Below, piece by piece: positions 36,990 through 46,614 of a stretch of DNA of 64,000 nt (positions are counted from its first letter, which is position 1; every line of letters starts with the position of its first letter). This stretch comes from Planctomycetota bacterium (lineage in GTDB: Bacteria; Planctomycetota; Planctomycetia; Planctomycetales; Planctomycetaceae), in assembly GCA_022600195.1 (NCBI GenBank), contig JAHZKX010000017.1, positions 1 to 64,000 of the forward strand, read 5' to 3'. The translations under genes were made by a program, and so were the position numbers. The notes below the pieces were generated by a model. The model was given only the letters and a program-made list of their open reading frames with translations, was not told the DNA's origin and ran no database searches.

Positions 36990-37875
36990 TATATTGTCAG
37001 ATCCTCAACCAGCGCCGCGACAGCGACTTCCAAAATGGCTTAAAAGACCGCTACCCAAACCGGGAATGTCTTTTACAAGTAATGTCATCGAAGATTTGAA
37101 TCTGGTTACTGTTTGCGAAAGTGCCAAGTGCCCGAATCGAACTGAATGCTGGTCACACAAAACAGCAACTCTGATGATCCTGGGAAATGTCTGCACCCGA
37201 CCTTGTGGATTTTGTTCTATCCCCAAAGGCAAAACGGAAACAGTTCAGATAGATGAACCAGAACGTGTTGCGGAAGCGGCAGCTCGATTGGGATTGAAAC
37301 ATGTGGTGATCACATCTGTCACACGGGATGATTTGCCAGATGGTGGAGCAGAACATTTTTATAATTGTGTTCTGGCCGTGCGCGAACGCACGGGGGCTGA
37401 CATTGAAGTGTTGACTCCCGACTTCCGAGGTGACCGTAAGGCTATTCAGCGTGTGATCGAAGCGCACCCTGATGTATTTAACCATAATACGGAAACAGTC
37501 CCTCGGCTGTATCATCGGGTTCGTCGCAACGCAGTCTATCAAAGAACCCTGGATCTGTTGATTCAGGTCAAGGAAACGGATCCTTCGATCGTCACAAAAA
37601 GTGGTATCATGCTGGGGCTTGGTGAAACCAGAGAAGAGGTTCTGGAAGTGTGCGCTGATCTGCGGGCGACAGGTTGCGATATGATTACCATTGGGCAATA
37701 TTTACAACCAGCGCCTGAAAATTTACCGGTGGAGCGATTTCTACCTCCCGAAGAATTTGATGAGATAGGAGATCAGGTACGTGCTATGGGATTCAAGCTG
37801 GTCGCCAGCGGCCCCTTTGTAAGATCCAGCTATAATGCTGGCGAAATGGCGGCGGTACTGGAGAATGATTCCTGA
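36976..37875 (+). CDS. lipA: Lipoyl synthase
   Basis: 299 aa radical-SAM enzyme that inserts two sulfurs into octanoyl groups. Both clusters are intact: auxiliary cluster Cys47, Cys52, Cys58 and the SAM-cluster motif CTRPCGFC (73, 77, 80). The C-terminal RSSYNAGE holds the conserved serine ligand. It lies between the lipB-like gene (14-bp overlap) and a lipoyl-domain gene that starts 1 bp after its stop codon, so the three genes appear translationally coupled. Confidence 0.96.
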   Translation: MSTLNILSDPQPAPRQRLPKWLKRPLPKPGMSFTSNVIEDLNLVTVCESAKCPNRTECWSHKTATLMILGNVCTRPCGFCSIPKGKTETVQIDEPERVAEAAARLGLKHVVITSVTRDDLPDGGAEHFYNCVLAVRERTGADIEVLTPDFRGDRKAIQRVIEAHPDVFNHNTETVPRLYHRVRRNAVYQRTLDLLIQVKETDPSIVTKSGIMLGLGETREEVLEVCADLRATGCDMITIGQYLQPAPENLPVERFLPPEEFDEIGDQVRAMGFKLVASGPFVRSSYNAGEMAAVLENDS

Positions 37876-38127
37876 ATGGCCACCCCAATAGTCGTTCCTC
37901 CGGTGGGCTGCCCGAATCAGGATTTGACCGTAAGTTTATGGCTGGCTCGAGTGGGGGAACAGGTATTCGCTGGAGATCGAGTGGTTGAATTGCTGATGCC
38001 GGGTATAATTTTTGACGTCGAATCTTCCTGTTCGGGAATAATCACCTCTTATGAATGTCAACCTGGCACAAAAGTCCGGGAAGGAAATGTCTTGGGATGG
38101 ATTGAACAAGAACAGCTAGACTCATGA
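37876..38127 (+). CDS. Lipoyl-like domain protein without attachment lysine
   Basis: 83 aa, a single biotinyl/lipoyl-type beta-barrel: VSLWLARVGEQVFAGDRVVELL, FDVESSCSGIITSYECQPGTKVREGNVLGWIE. In normal lipoyl domains the tip between these halves carries DKA; here it reads LLMPGII (about 40-44), and the only lysine in the protein is K66 in GTKVREG, away from the tip. It cannot be lipoylated at the usual place. It directly follows lipA, so it may be a scaffold, a carrier modified otherwise, or a decoy. Confidence 0.85.
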   Translation: MATPIVVPPVGCPNQDLTVSLWLARVGEQVFAGDRVVELLMPGIIFDVESSCSGIITSYECQPGTKVREGNVLGWIEQEQLDS

Positions 38128-38184
38128 TATAACTCCCATAAGCACTAGGCTCTATTTTTTATTGAATATACATGTGGATGACGA

Positions 38185-39240
38185 ATGACAACGGATCAAA
38201 TAAAAGGTCATCAATCAATTCTTGAAATGCTGAATCGCGCATTGTCGCGAGGCCGAATGCCTCATGCATTATTGTTTGCGGGAGATGCAGGCATTGGAAA
38301 AAAACGGATTGCTTTGTATCTTGCTCAGTGTTTATTTTGCCAGCAAACTGCCACCGATCATCTAAGTTGTTGTCATGAGTGTGATTCATGCAAACAAATG
38401 GCCGCGGGTACGCATCCGGACTTGATCTCCATCGAATGCCCTCCAGACAAAGCGATTTTACCCCTAAGCTTGATTATTGGCAGAGACGAAAACCGGGGAC
38501 GCGAGGGAGTTTGTTATGAAATGTCGCTGCGTCCCATGCTGGGAAATCGTCGAGTGGCGATCATAGATGATGCAGATAAAATGAATGCTGAATCTGCAAA
38601 TGCCTTGCTCAAGACTCTCGAGGAACCTACTGCGAACTATCTAATGATCTTGATCGCAAGTGAACTGGATGCCATTCTGCCTACAATACGTTCCCGCTGT
38701 CAAACCATTCGATTTGGTCGTTTATCAGAAGAAGACGTGGCAGAATTATTACTGCAGCAAGAACTGGTTGAATCTGAAGATCAGGCGTTTCAAATTGCAC
38801 GTTTCGCGGAAGGTTCACTGAAAATAGCCAGTCAGCTACTGGATGATAATTTGAAAGTGCTTCGTGCCAGCATCACAGAACAGCTTGGTAAAAAGCCTTT
38901 TTTACCTCAAGTTTTTGCACAAGTCGTCATACAGGCCATAGATGACATTGGGGGGAACACGGCAGCACAGCGTAAAACAGCAAACTGGATTATCAAATTC
39001 TGTGCTGATTTTTATCATCAGGCATTACAATCTGCATCAGGATATAACCAGGGTATAAACTCTGAGGAACTCAGACGGTTTGTTGCTGGTTTATCGGGAG
39101 AAACGGAAGATCGGATCGAAAAAATCGGGAATCTTCTTGATAGAATGATCCAGACGGAAGAAGAAATCGCTAAAAACGTGACAATTTCATTGTGTATCGA
39201 AAGCTTGAGTGAAGACCTCAAAGGTATACTGATGAAATAA
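38185..39240 (+). CDS. holB: DNA polymerase III delta-prime subunit
   Basis: 351 aa AAA+ clamp-loader subunit. P-loop-like GDAGIGKKRIAL, a zinc-binding region C..CHECDSCKQMAAGTHPDL, the DDADKMNAESANALLKTLEEP Walker B/sensor region and RSRCQTIRFGRLS (SRC motif) are visible, and the C-terminal collar domain follows. The length is near the family norm. It is 57 bp after the lipoyl-like gene and may be co-transcribed with the cluster. Confidence 0.93.
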   Translation: MTTDQIKGHQSILEMLNRALSRGRMPHALLFAGDAGIGKKRIALYLAQCLFCQQTATDHLSCCHECDSCKQMAAGTHPDLISIECPPDKAILPLSLIIGRDENRGREGVCYEMSLRPMLGNRRVAIIDDADKMNAESANALLKTLEEPTANYLMILIASELDAILPTIRSRCQTIRFGRLSEEDVAELLLQQELVESEDQAFQIARFAEGSLKIASQLLDDNLKVLRASITEQLGKKPFLPQVFAQVVIQAIDDIGGNTAAQRKTANWIIKFCADFYHQALQSASGYNQGINSEELRRFVAGLSGETEDRIEKIGNLLDRMIQTEEEIAKNVTISLCIESLSEDLKGILMK

Positions 39241-39430
39241 CGCCACATCTCTTATTTGGAGTTGTGAAATCTACTGCTTTTCAAAAATACTGTATTCTCT
39301 TGGAATTGGTAAAGAGTGGTAGGCGCAGACTCGCTATAATAATTAGCACGGGCAGTCACTGTAATTTTCATGTTGATTATTTTTATTCCACGAAGGCTCC
39401 CTCAATCATATTTTAATGAATTTATAATAT

Positions 39431-40282
39431 ATGAATAACGAAGTTTCTGGATATATTGTACGCTATGGGTCCACGCGATCTATTGGAGAGTTCAGTTGGA
39501 AGGGCAGTCCGGCATTAACTCGCAATGCTGCTGTGATTATCAAAAGTGAACGCGGACAGGAATGGGGTGAAGTCTTATCACCGGCAACAGAACAGGTGCG
39601 TTCTTTCATGAACAAGACCGGTTCAGCGGGAAGAATTATTCGGCCGGTTACAGATGATGATTATCGGCAACGTGACAAGAGTCGTCATGAAGAGCGGAAT
39701 GAATTTCTGGGATGCCAGGAACTGGTCGATGAGCATAAACTGCAAATGCAGTTAGTCGACGTCGAACATATTTTTGGTGGCGAGCGGGTGATCTTTTATT
39801 ATCTCGCCGAGAAACGTGTCGACTTTCGGGAATTGGTGAAGTCTTTGGCACGAAAATACCGGTCGCGTATTGAAATGCGACAGATCGGAGTTCGTGATGA
39901 AGCAAAGCTCCTGGCAGATTATGGTGATTGCGGCAAACCGGTTTGCTGTGGAACTCATCTAACAGAAATGCCCCCTGTTTCCATGAAGATGGCCAAGTTA
40001 CAAAAAACGTCTCTCGATCCGAATAAACTTTCGGGCCGATGTGGGAGACTCAAATGCTGTCTACGATATGAGTATGATACTTACAAAAGCTATAAGAAGG
40101 ACCTGCCTCCCGTTGGTTCGACTGTCGTAACCAAAGAGGGGGAGGCAAAAGTAATGAACCAGGAAATTTTGTCAGAATGTGTCCAGGTGATATATCAGGA
40201 TTCTCGTAAAACAATTGTCCACAGAAAAGACATACTGGAAGTGATCAAAAAGAAAAAAACAGAACCTCCTACAAGTGAATGA
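39431..40282 (+). CDS. ricT: PSP1 domain protein (RicT/YaaT-like)
   Basis: 283 aa. An N-terminal PSP1 domain holds VDFRELVKSLARKYRSRIEMRQIGVRDEAKLLADYGDCG, followed by the cysteine-rich CGKPVCCGTHL...GRCGRLKCCLRYE, which in Bacillus RicT helps bind iron-sulfur clusters within the RicAFT complex for RNA processing. Partner genes are not seen here. It follows holB after 190 bp. In several bacteria these two genes are neighbours. The symbol is a family-level guess. Confidence 0.85.
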   Translation: MNNEVSGYIVRYGSTRSIGEFSWKGSPALTRNAAVIIKSERGQEWGEVLSPATEQVRSFMNKTGSAGRIIRPVTDDDYRQRDKSRHEERNEFLGCQELVDEHKLQMQLVDVEHIFGGERVIFYYLAEKRVDFRELVKSLARKYRSRIEMRQIGVRDEAKLLADYGDCGKPVCCGTHLTEMPPVSMKMAKLQKTSLDPNKLSGRCGRLKCCLRYEYDTYKSYKKDLPPVGSTVVTKEGEAKVMNQEILSECVQVIYQDSRKTIVHRKDILEVIKKKKTEPPTSE

Positions 40283-40303
40283 CCAGCAATGGGTCAATCT
40301 GGG

Positions 40304-40332
40304 AAAACCGGGCCTGAAATACCCGTTTTTTC
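40304..40332 (+). terminator. Rho-independent terminator
   Basis: aaaaccggg / cccgtttttt with a loop of about 9 nt, 22 bp after the PSP1 gene stop. The T-run is on the plus strand. Confidence 0.6.
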
Positions 40333-40427
40333 TGAAGAGCCCCTCAATAATTTTAAATATCTATAATGTTATCTGGCAAGAAAGTCTTGACCGGAGGCGA
40401 TCAGATCGAAACACTAGATCTAACTCT

Positions 40428-40453
40428 CTTTAAAAAGATCTTGTTTTTTAAAG
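40428..40453 (+). promoter_or_regulatory. Hairpin just before the Minf_1886-like start
   Basis: ctttaaaaa and tttttaaag pair around gatcttgt, ending 12 nt before the ATG. It could mask the ribosome site or be chance AT-richness. Confidence 0.3.
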
Positions 40454-40465
40454 ATTTCAGAAGAT

Positions 40466-40894
40466 ATGGGTAAAAAAATGACCTCTACCACTAATCTTTC
40501 TCAACCAAAACTACAATTTCATCCCAATGCGTATGACTTTGTTTTTGAAGCATTACAGCAGGCGCAAGAAATCTATGCGCGAACCGTGGTGAATGAGAAT
40601 GATCAGGAAGAAGCTCATGTTTCAGGTCAGGAACTTCTGGATGGAGTACGCGCTCTTGCTCTCCAACAGTTCGGTTTAATGACCACCACCGTCTTTAAAG
40701 TATGGGGTGTGGAATCAACCAAAGACTTCGGAAAAATGGTCTTTGAGATGATTGAGCATGGCAGAATGCGAAAAACAGAAAATGACCGACTCGAAGACTT
40801 TGTCGATCTCTATGATTTTGAACAGGTTTTCGATTTGAATTATGTCATCGATACCAGCCAGGTTTTCAACCGTAGTACAGCAGATCAGGCTTGA
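40466..40894 (+). CDS. Minf_1886 family protein
   Basis: 142 aa. The pattern YDFVFEALQQAQ, ELLDGVRALALQQFGLMTTTVFKVWGVESTKDFGKMVFEMIEHGRMRKTENDRLEDF matches the small conserved Minf_1886 family of planctomycetes and verrucomicrobia, of unknown function. It has no signal peptide or membrane helix. A hairpin lies just upstream of the start. Confidence 0.8.
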   Translation: MGKKMTSTTNLSQPKLQFHPNAYDFVFEALQQAQEIYARTVVNENDQEEAHVSGQELLDGVRALALQQFGLMTTTVFKVWGVESTKDFGKMVFEMIEHGRMRKTENDRLEDFVDLYDFEQVFDLNYVIDTSQVFNRSTADQA

Positions 40895-41162
40895 TCTCGT
40901 AATACACTACTTATGACATTCTACTGGCGACTCTGGCTCAGATTGCCCTGCTCTTTCCCTCCGCTTTCAAGTTTTGTATTTAGCCAACTTTGTTAAGTTG
41001 CTGTTATTGCAATCTAAATTCCACCTGTTACACTCCCCGTTTAGAGATTAATGCTTGAATTTTACCTCTATTTTTTGAGTATTCAAAATTGCTTGATACC
41101 TGTCGCCCAAAATCGTTTGAGGTTTTGTGGTTTTACAACAAGATTTACATCGGCTTATTTAA

Positions 41163-43793
41163 ATGGGGTTAACTCTAAGGATGAGATTTCATTTTCGCGC
41201 ACGCTTCTCTCCCGTTCGTCTTCTCACAACACTCCTCGCCTTGACATGCTCAACTCTGTTCTGTTCAGCATCTTTACTCGCAGCAGAAGTCTCTGCAGGT
41301 GAAATTCCCAATGCTGATAATGAGACTGTCCTCATCAGTTGGCTCGTGGCGATTGCCGGCGCTATCTTCGCTTTATTTACTGCCTATCGTTTCTTCAGTT
41401 GGATGGTGAATCAAAGTGAAGGCGATGCAAAGATGAAAAAAATCGCGGAGCATGTTCGAGAAGGTGCTCGCGCTTACCTGGATCGTCAATTCAAAGTCGT
41501 CACTATATTTTTTGCGGTCGTGTGTGCCTTATTGGCTTTCATGGCATTCGGATTGAAGACACAATCAGAGTGGGTTCCCTTTGCTTTTTTAACTGGTGGT
41601 TTCTTTTCTGCATTAGCCGGCTGGTTCGGTATGCGAACTGCAACTCTCGCCAGCGCACGAACTGCTCACGCAGCCAAAGACTCTTTAAACAGCGGTTTAC
41701 AAGTTGCGTTTCGAAGTGGCGCGGTGATGGGATTAGTCGTAGTCGGCCTGGGTCTACTCGATATCTGTCTCTGGTTTGGCGTATTACACTGGGTGGTAGA
41801 AATGCCATTGGCTGATATCACAGTTACGATGCTCTGCTTTGGAATGGGGGCAAGTAGTCAGGCACTGTTTGCACGAGTGGGTGGTGGTATCTTTACTAAA
41901 GCCGCCGATGTGGGTGCCGACCTGGTTGGTAAAGTTGAAGCAGGTATTCCTGAAGATGATCCCCGCAACCCAGCCACGATCGCAGATAACGTCGGCGATA
42001 ATGTCGGCGATGTCGCAGGGATGGGGGCCGACCTGTATGAGTCTTACTGTGGTTCGATTCTGGCCAGTGGTGCTCTCGGCGTTGCCGCTTACCACGGTTA
42101 TCCTAAAATGCAGATGATGTGCCTGTTACTTCCCATGTGCCTGGCAGCGGTTGGAATCTTTCTTTCCGTGACCGGGATATTCATGGTAAAGACTCGAGAT
42201 GATGCAACACAAAAGAACTTGTTGAAAGCACTCTCAAAGGGAATTGACACGAGTGCAATTGGTGTGATGATTGCCGCATTTGGCCTGGTCTGGATCATGC
42301 TGGTCATTCCTTCTCAGTCATCTGGTATCCCCTCTGATTCCCCACTCATGGTTGGCACACCTTTATTTGGTGTGTTTGGCGCAATTGTTTGCGGTCTGGT
42401 ATCCGGATGGCTAATCGGGAAATGGACGGAATACTCTACAAGCGACGAATTCAAACCAACACGATTTATTGCAGACCAGTCCTCAACGGGTCCTGCAACC
42501 GTCATCATCGCCGGTATTGCCGAAGGATTTTACAGTGTCTGGGTGCCGATTGTCGTTATCGGGTTTGCCATTCTTTTGTCCTTTGGACTGTGTACGGGAT
42601 TTGATTTTGCTAACGCTCAGATCTTTGCAATGGGCCTGTATGGTGTTGCGATTGCCGCAGTCGGTATGCTAAGTACCCTGGGTGTCACTCTGGCGACGGA
42701 CGCTTATGGTCCCATCGCAGATAACGCTGGTGGAAATGCGGAAATGAGTGGCCAGGAACCCTATGTGCGTCAAAGAACCGATGCACTGGACAGCCTGGGA
42801 AATACAACTGCTGCTACAGGTAAAGGATTTGCGATTGGCTCTGCTGCATTGACCGCTTTGGCTTTGCTGGCCGCTTATGTCGAAGAAGTTCGTATTGGAT
42901 TCGAACGTTGGGTCGAACATTCTGCCATTGTAGAATTTGTCTCAGATGATATGTCAAACGCGACAGCCTTAAAGTTAAGTACAAACTGTGTTGCTCTGCG
43001 AACTAGCAATAAGGACGGCGAAAAATCGGACCATAACAATCAGGGATTTTTATTATTTCCCGCTTTGAATCTTTCACAAGAAACTCCGGGACGAGAAAAA
43101 ATCAAGAGTGCAGAAGTCGGCTCGATTATTAAGGGGCTGAATATTACTGAATTATTAGAAAGAGGCGAAATCGTTGATGTCAAAACAGCGACGGTCCCTG
43201 ACTTCTCCCGTTTTTATAATTTTTCTCTATTGAACCCCAAGGTTCTGGTAGGAGTCTTTTTTGGTGTGATGATCGCATTTGTCTTTTGTGCGATGACCAT
43301 GAAAGCAGTGGGGCGTGCCGCAGGGGCGATGGTAGATGAAGTGCGCCGCCAATTCCGTGAAATAGCCGGCATTATGGAAAATGAAGCCGAACCTGATTAT
43401 GCAGCTTGTGTCGAGATCAGTACGGCTGCAGCACAGCGGGAAATGATCCTGCCAGCGATGCTGGGATTACTTTCACCAATCGTTGTAGGTCTCATCTTGG
43501 GAGTACCCGGAGTGGTCGGCTTACTGGTTGGTGCCTTGACGAGTGGGTTTGCAGTTGCCATTATGATGGCTAATGCCGGTGGTGCCTGGGACAATGCGAA
43601 AAAGTACATTGAAGCTGGTGCACATGGCGGCAAAGGAACTGACGCGCACAAAGCCACAGTAGTAGGCGATACCGTTGGTGACCCGTTCAAAGACACTAGC
43701 GGTCCCAGCTTGAACATTTTGATCAAACTGATGAGTATGGTTTCTGTTGTCATGGCCGGGTTTATTATTCAATACGCATTAGAATTATTTTAA
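41163..43793 (+). CDS. hppA: Membrane-bound pyrophosphatase, K+-dependent type
   Basis: 876 aa integral membrane enzyme using PPi hydrolysis to pump Na+ or H+. Signature motifs: [35 protein letters not shown] and [29 protein letters not shown]. The NTTAATGKG segment has Ala rather than Lys, the mark of K+-dependent enzymes, many of which pump Na+. A hydrophilic insert of about 100 aa (residues about 580-690) makes it longer than usual. The N-terminus may be the ATG at 41181 (an ORF start choice of six codons). Confidence 0.93.
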   Translation: MGLTLRMRFHFRARFSPVRLLTTLLALTCSTLFCSASLLAAEVSAGEIPNADNETVLISWLVAIAGAIFALFTAYRFFSWMVNQSEGDAKMKKIAEHVREGARAYLDRQFKVVTIFFAVVCALLAFMAFGLKTQSEWVPFAFLTGGFFSALAGWFGMRTATLASARTAHAAKDSLNSGLQVAFRSGAVMGLVVVGLGLLDICLWFGVLHWVVEMPLADITVTMLCFGMGASSQALFARVGGGIFTKAADVGADLVGKVEAGIPEDDPRNPATIADNVGDNVGDVAGMGADLYESYCGSILASGALGVAAYHGYPKMQMMCLLLPMCLAAVGIFLSVTGIFMVKTRDDATQKNLLKALSKGIDTSAIGVMIAAFGLVWIMLVIPSQSSGIPSDSPLMVGTPLFGVFGAIVCGLVSGWLIGKWTEYSTSDEFKPTRFIADQSSTGPATVIIAGIAEGFYSVWVPIVVIGFAILLSFGLCTGFDFANAQIFAMGLYGVAIAAVGMLSTLGVTLATDAYGPIADNAGGNAEMSGQEPYVRQRTDALDSLGNTTAATGKGFAIGSAALTALALLAAYVEEVRIGFERWVEHSAIVEFVSDDMSNATALKLSTNCVALRTSNKDGEKSDHNNQGFLLFPALNLSQETPGREKIKSAEVGSIIKGLNITELLERGEIVDVKTATVPDFSRFYNFSLLNPKVLVGVFFGVMIAFVFCAMTMKAVGRAAGAMVDEVRRQFREIAGIMENEAEPDYAACVEISTAAAQREMILPAMLGLLSPIVVGLILGVPGVVGLLVGALTSGFAVAIMMANAGGAWDNAKKYIEAGAHGGKGTDAHKATVVGDTVGDPFKDTSGPSLNILIKLMSMVSVVMAGFIIQYALELF

Positions 43794-43822
43794 GCAATTG
43801 AAACGGGCTAAAGGTCACGAAA

Positions 43823-44233
43823 ATCGATACTGAATCTACTCAACCATCTGAATCTATTGAAAGTGCTTCCAGCTTAGAACGTGCCTGCCTGTGTGCTCAA
43901 GTCTGTGATAATTTCAAAGGCAAAGATATCGTCGTACTCGATGTGTGCGATATCACACCTTTGTTTGACTATTTTATTATCTCGACTGCAGCCAACCAGA
44001 GGCAAAGCCGTGCGACCGCCGATGAGGTTCGCATTTTAATGAAACGCGATGGAGCACACCGGCGCAATATTGAAGGTAAAGACAGTGAATGGATTCTAGG
44101 GGATTATGGGGACATTGTTCTGCATATTTTCACCGAAGAAGCCCGCCAGCAATACGATCTGGAACGGCTCTGGGCAGATGCCAAAAAAGTAGATTGGCAG
44201 TCTTTCAAAGCTGATAAATCTGATTCTGAATAA
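43823..44233 (+). CDS. rsfS: Ribosomal silencing factor RsfS, no canonical start
   Basis: Binds ribosomal protein uL14 and blocks subunit joining. The core FDYFIISTAANQRQSRATADEVR and the end DLERLW match RsfS. The track begins at GTG 43943, but the conserved N-terminal helix (LERACLCAQVCDNFKGKDIVVLDV) is encoded in the same frame upstream, where no ATG, GTG or TTG exists after the stop at 43799-43801. An ATC at 43823 has aaagg 8 nt upstream, so I place the start there. ACG 43817 and ATT 43856 are alternatives. hppA ends 29 bp before. Confidence 0.75.
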   Translation: MDTESTQPSESIESASSLERACLCAQVCDNFKGKDIVVLDVCDITPLFDYFIISTAANQRQSRATADEVRILMKRDGAHRRNIEGKDSEWILGDYGDIVLHIFTEEARQQYDLERLWADAKKVDWQSFKADKSDSE

Positions 44234-44350
44234 CAGGAATTCCTGTTTCTATGATTCTCAGCGTCCATCGTATATTCTAAGCATCAAATCCTATACCAGC
44301 ATCTCTTTCTATCAAGAGAGAGATCAGAGCCCCCCTGTTGGAAATGTGAT

Positions 44351-46315
44351 ATGAATATTCTCGATGCACTCAGAACTCGATTTGAACCCGTTTTAGCTGA
44401 ATGGACTGATGATCCGTCCTCTGTGATAGAAATGCTGAAAGCCTCTCAGGATGCCAAATTCGGTGACTATCAGGCGAATTTCGCCATGCCCCTGGCAGCG
44501 AAACTGGATGGCGTCAAGCCACGCGACCTAGCAGTTCTAATAGCCGACAAAGTAGACCTGTCTGATTTCTGTGAACCTCTGGAAGTCGCGGGGCCTGGAT
44601 TTATCAATATCAAATTGAAACAGGACTGGCTGGAAGGTCTCACTCAGCAATTGGTACCAGATGAGCGCCTGGGCGTCCCAGTGACTGAGACACCACAAAA
44701 AGTCATTGTTGACTTCTCGGCTCCCAATGTTGCGAAACCAATGCATGTGGGACATTTAAGAAGCTCGGTGATTGGTGATGCCAATTATCGCGTTCTACAG
44801 TTTCTCGGACATGATGTGGTCGGTGATAATCACATCGGCGACTGGGGAACGCAATTCGGTATGATTATCTTCGGGTTTAAAAATTTTCTCGACGAAGATG
44901 CCTTCCAGCAAAGCTCTGTGACGGAACTGGCACGTCTTTATCGGCTGGTAAACCAACTTTCCGATTACCACGCAAATAAGATTGCAGTCCCGACACGTCA
45001 GACTGAAATTGAGCAACTGGAAGACAAACTAAAAACGCTGGAAGAGACAATTGATCAATCAGACAAGAAGGCCCGGAAACAACTCAAGAAGTTAAAATCG
45101 GACATTGGCGAACGTAAGTCAGAACTGGCATCGATGCAGGAAAAGTTAGCTGAGCTGGAACAGAACGAAGATCTCAACAGCAAAGCAGCCGCTTTTCCGG
45201 AGATTGCCCGTCTGGCACGCGACGAAACCGCTAAACTTCATGCCGGTGATGCAGAAAACCTAGAACTTTGGAAGCAGTTCCTACCAGAATGCCTGGATGC
45301 CATTCAGGTCGTATATGATCGACTCAATATTCATTTTGATTTAACCTTAGGCGAAAGCTATTACCAACCGATGCTGGCAGATGTCGTAGCTGATCTCAAA
45401 CAAAAGGGATTGGCTCAAGAGAGCCAGGGTGCGATCTGCGTTTTTGCTGAGGGATTGAAGGCACCTTCCATTGTCCAAAAGCAGGATGGTGCCTTTACAT
45501 ACGCCACCACAGACCTTGCCACGATCAAATATCGGGTTGAAGAACTCAAAGCAGATCGAGTGCTGTATGTCGTGGATTCCAGACAAAGCGAGCATTTCCA
45601 ATTGTTATTCGCAACCGTGAAACAGTGGGGCTTTACCGATCTCGAATTACAACACGTCAGCTTTGGAACGATTCTCGGAAAAAACAAACGTCCCTACAAA
45701 ACAAGATCCGGTGACACCGTTGGTCTGGAAAGCCTGCTGGATGAATCCATTCAACGAGCACATACGATTGTTGCAGATAATGATGAAGCCAAACCTGATG
45801 GACCGGAACTGAGTGAAGCAGAACGTTTACAGATCGCAGAAGCTGTCGGCTTAGGTGGCATCAAATACGCCGACCTGAAACACAATCGCGATAGCGACTA
45901 TGTGTTTGACTGGGATAAAATGCTGGCGTACCGTGGGGACACCGCGACTTATATGCAGTACGCGTATGCTCGTGTTTGTGGAATATTCCGTAAAGGAAAT
46001 ATTGATCGAAATGCATTGCGAACCGAACAGTCCGTACTTCAGCTCACTGAGGAAAGTGAACGAGCGCTGGCATTACAGATCAATCGTTATTCGGAAATTC
46101 TCGAAAGTGTGGCCATTGAGGCACGGCCCAATTACTTGACGAACTATCTCTTCGAACTATCAAATTTATTCAGTACATTCTACAACAACTGTCAAGTACT
46201 GAAAGCAGAAGAGGAGCACATTAGAACCAGTCGCCTGCTGCTCTGTGACTTAACCGCCCGTGTGATTACGCATGGTTTGTCCCTCCTGGGAATCCGCACC
46301 TGCGAAAGAATGTAG
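44351..46315 (+). CDS. argS: Arginine--tRNA ligase
   Basis: 654 aa class I synthetase. N-terminal Add-1 domain, the HVGH signature (132-135) in VAKPMHVGHLRSSVIGD, the DNHIGDWGTQFG motif, and GKNKRPYKTRSGD where KMSKS would be (ArgRS commonly lacks it). A charged coiled-coil of about 55 aa (about 216-272) is inserted in the catalytic domain and makes the protein longer than the usual 560-580. The C-terminal anticodon-binding domain is present (QYAYARVCGIF). Confidence 0.95.
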   Translation: MNILDALRTRFEPVLAEWTDDPSSVIEMLKASQDAKFGDYQANFAMPLAAKLDGVKPRDLAVLIADKVDLSDFCEPLEVAGPGFINIKLKQDWLEGLTQQLVPDERLGVPVTETPQKVIVDFSAPNVAKPMHVGHLRSSVIGDANYRVLQFLGHDVVGDNHIGDWGTQFGMIIFGFKNFLDEDAFQQSSVTELARLYRLVNQLSDYHANKIAVPTRQTEIEQLEDKLKTLEETIDQSDKKARKQLKKLKSDIGERKSELASMQEKLAELEQNEDLNSKAAAFPEIARLARDETAKLHAGDAENLELWKQFLPECLDAIQVVYDRLNIHFDLTLGESYYQPMLADVVADLKQKGLAQESQGAICVFAEGLKAPSIVQKQDGAFTYATTDLATIKYRVEELKADRVLYVVDSRQSEHFQLLFATVKQWGFTDLELQHVSFGTILGKNKRPYKTRSGDTVGLESLLDESIQRAHTIVADNDEAKPDGPELSEAERLQIAEAVGLGGIKYADLKHNRDSDYVFDWDKMLAYRGDTATYMQYAYARVCGIFRKGNIDRNALRTEQSVLQLTEESERALALQINRYSEILESVAIEARPNYLTNYLFELSNLFSTFYNNCQVLKAEEEHIRTSRLLLCDLTARVITHGLSLLGIRTCERM

Positions 46316-46361
46316 TGTGGAATCACCAGAGACTCATCTACATTACAACTCACTATTACGT

Positions 46362-46397
46362 AAAAAAACGCATCCCAGATCGGAATGCGTTTTTTTT
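46362..46397 (+). terminator. Rho-independent terminator after argS
   Basis: aaaaaaacgcat and atgcgtttttttt pair, with cc/gg inside, 47 bp after the argS stop and just before the tRNA-Gln gene on the other strand, so it may serve both. Confidence 0.85.
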
Positions 46398-46402
46398 AAA
46401 TA

Positions 46403-46473
46403 TTACCCGGCAAGGGCTCGAACCTTGACTAGCAGAATCAAAATCTGCTGTGCTACCATTACACTACCGGGTA
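46403..46473 (-). tRNA. tRNA-Gln (UUG)
   Basis: On the minus strand tacccgg...ccgggta form the acceptor stem (U1-A72 as usual for Gln), D-arm agtgtaatggtagcac, anticodon stem gcaga/tctgc around ttttgat, so anticodon TTG, and T-arm ggttcgagccc. 71 nt, CCA not encoded. Confidence 0.95.
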
Positions 46474-46614
46474 ATGTGTTTCCTGTTTTCAGACACAGTA
46501 GCTCAGCTCGGGTTCACCATTTCGATAATGATGAATCCGGCGAACGGAGTTTATTGAATCCCTCAAGATCTGGCAAGAGTTCTCTTTAGAGAATTCCAGC
46601 ATCTTTTGGATTCA

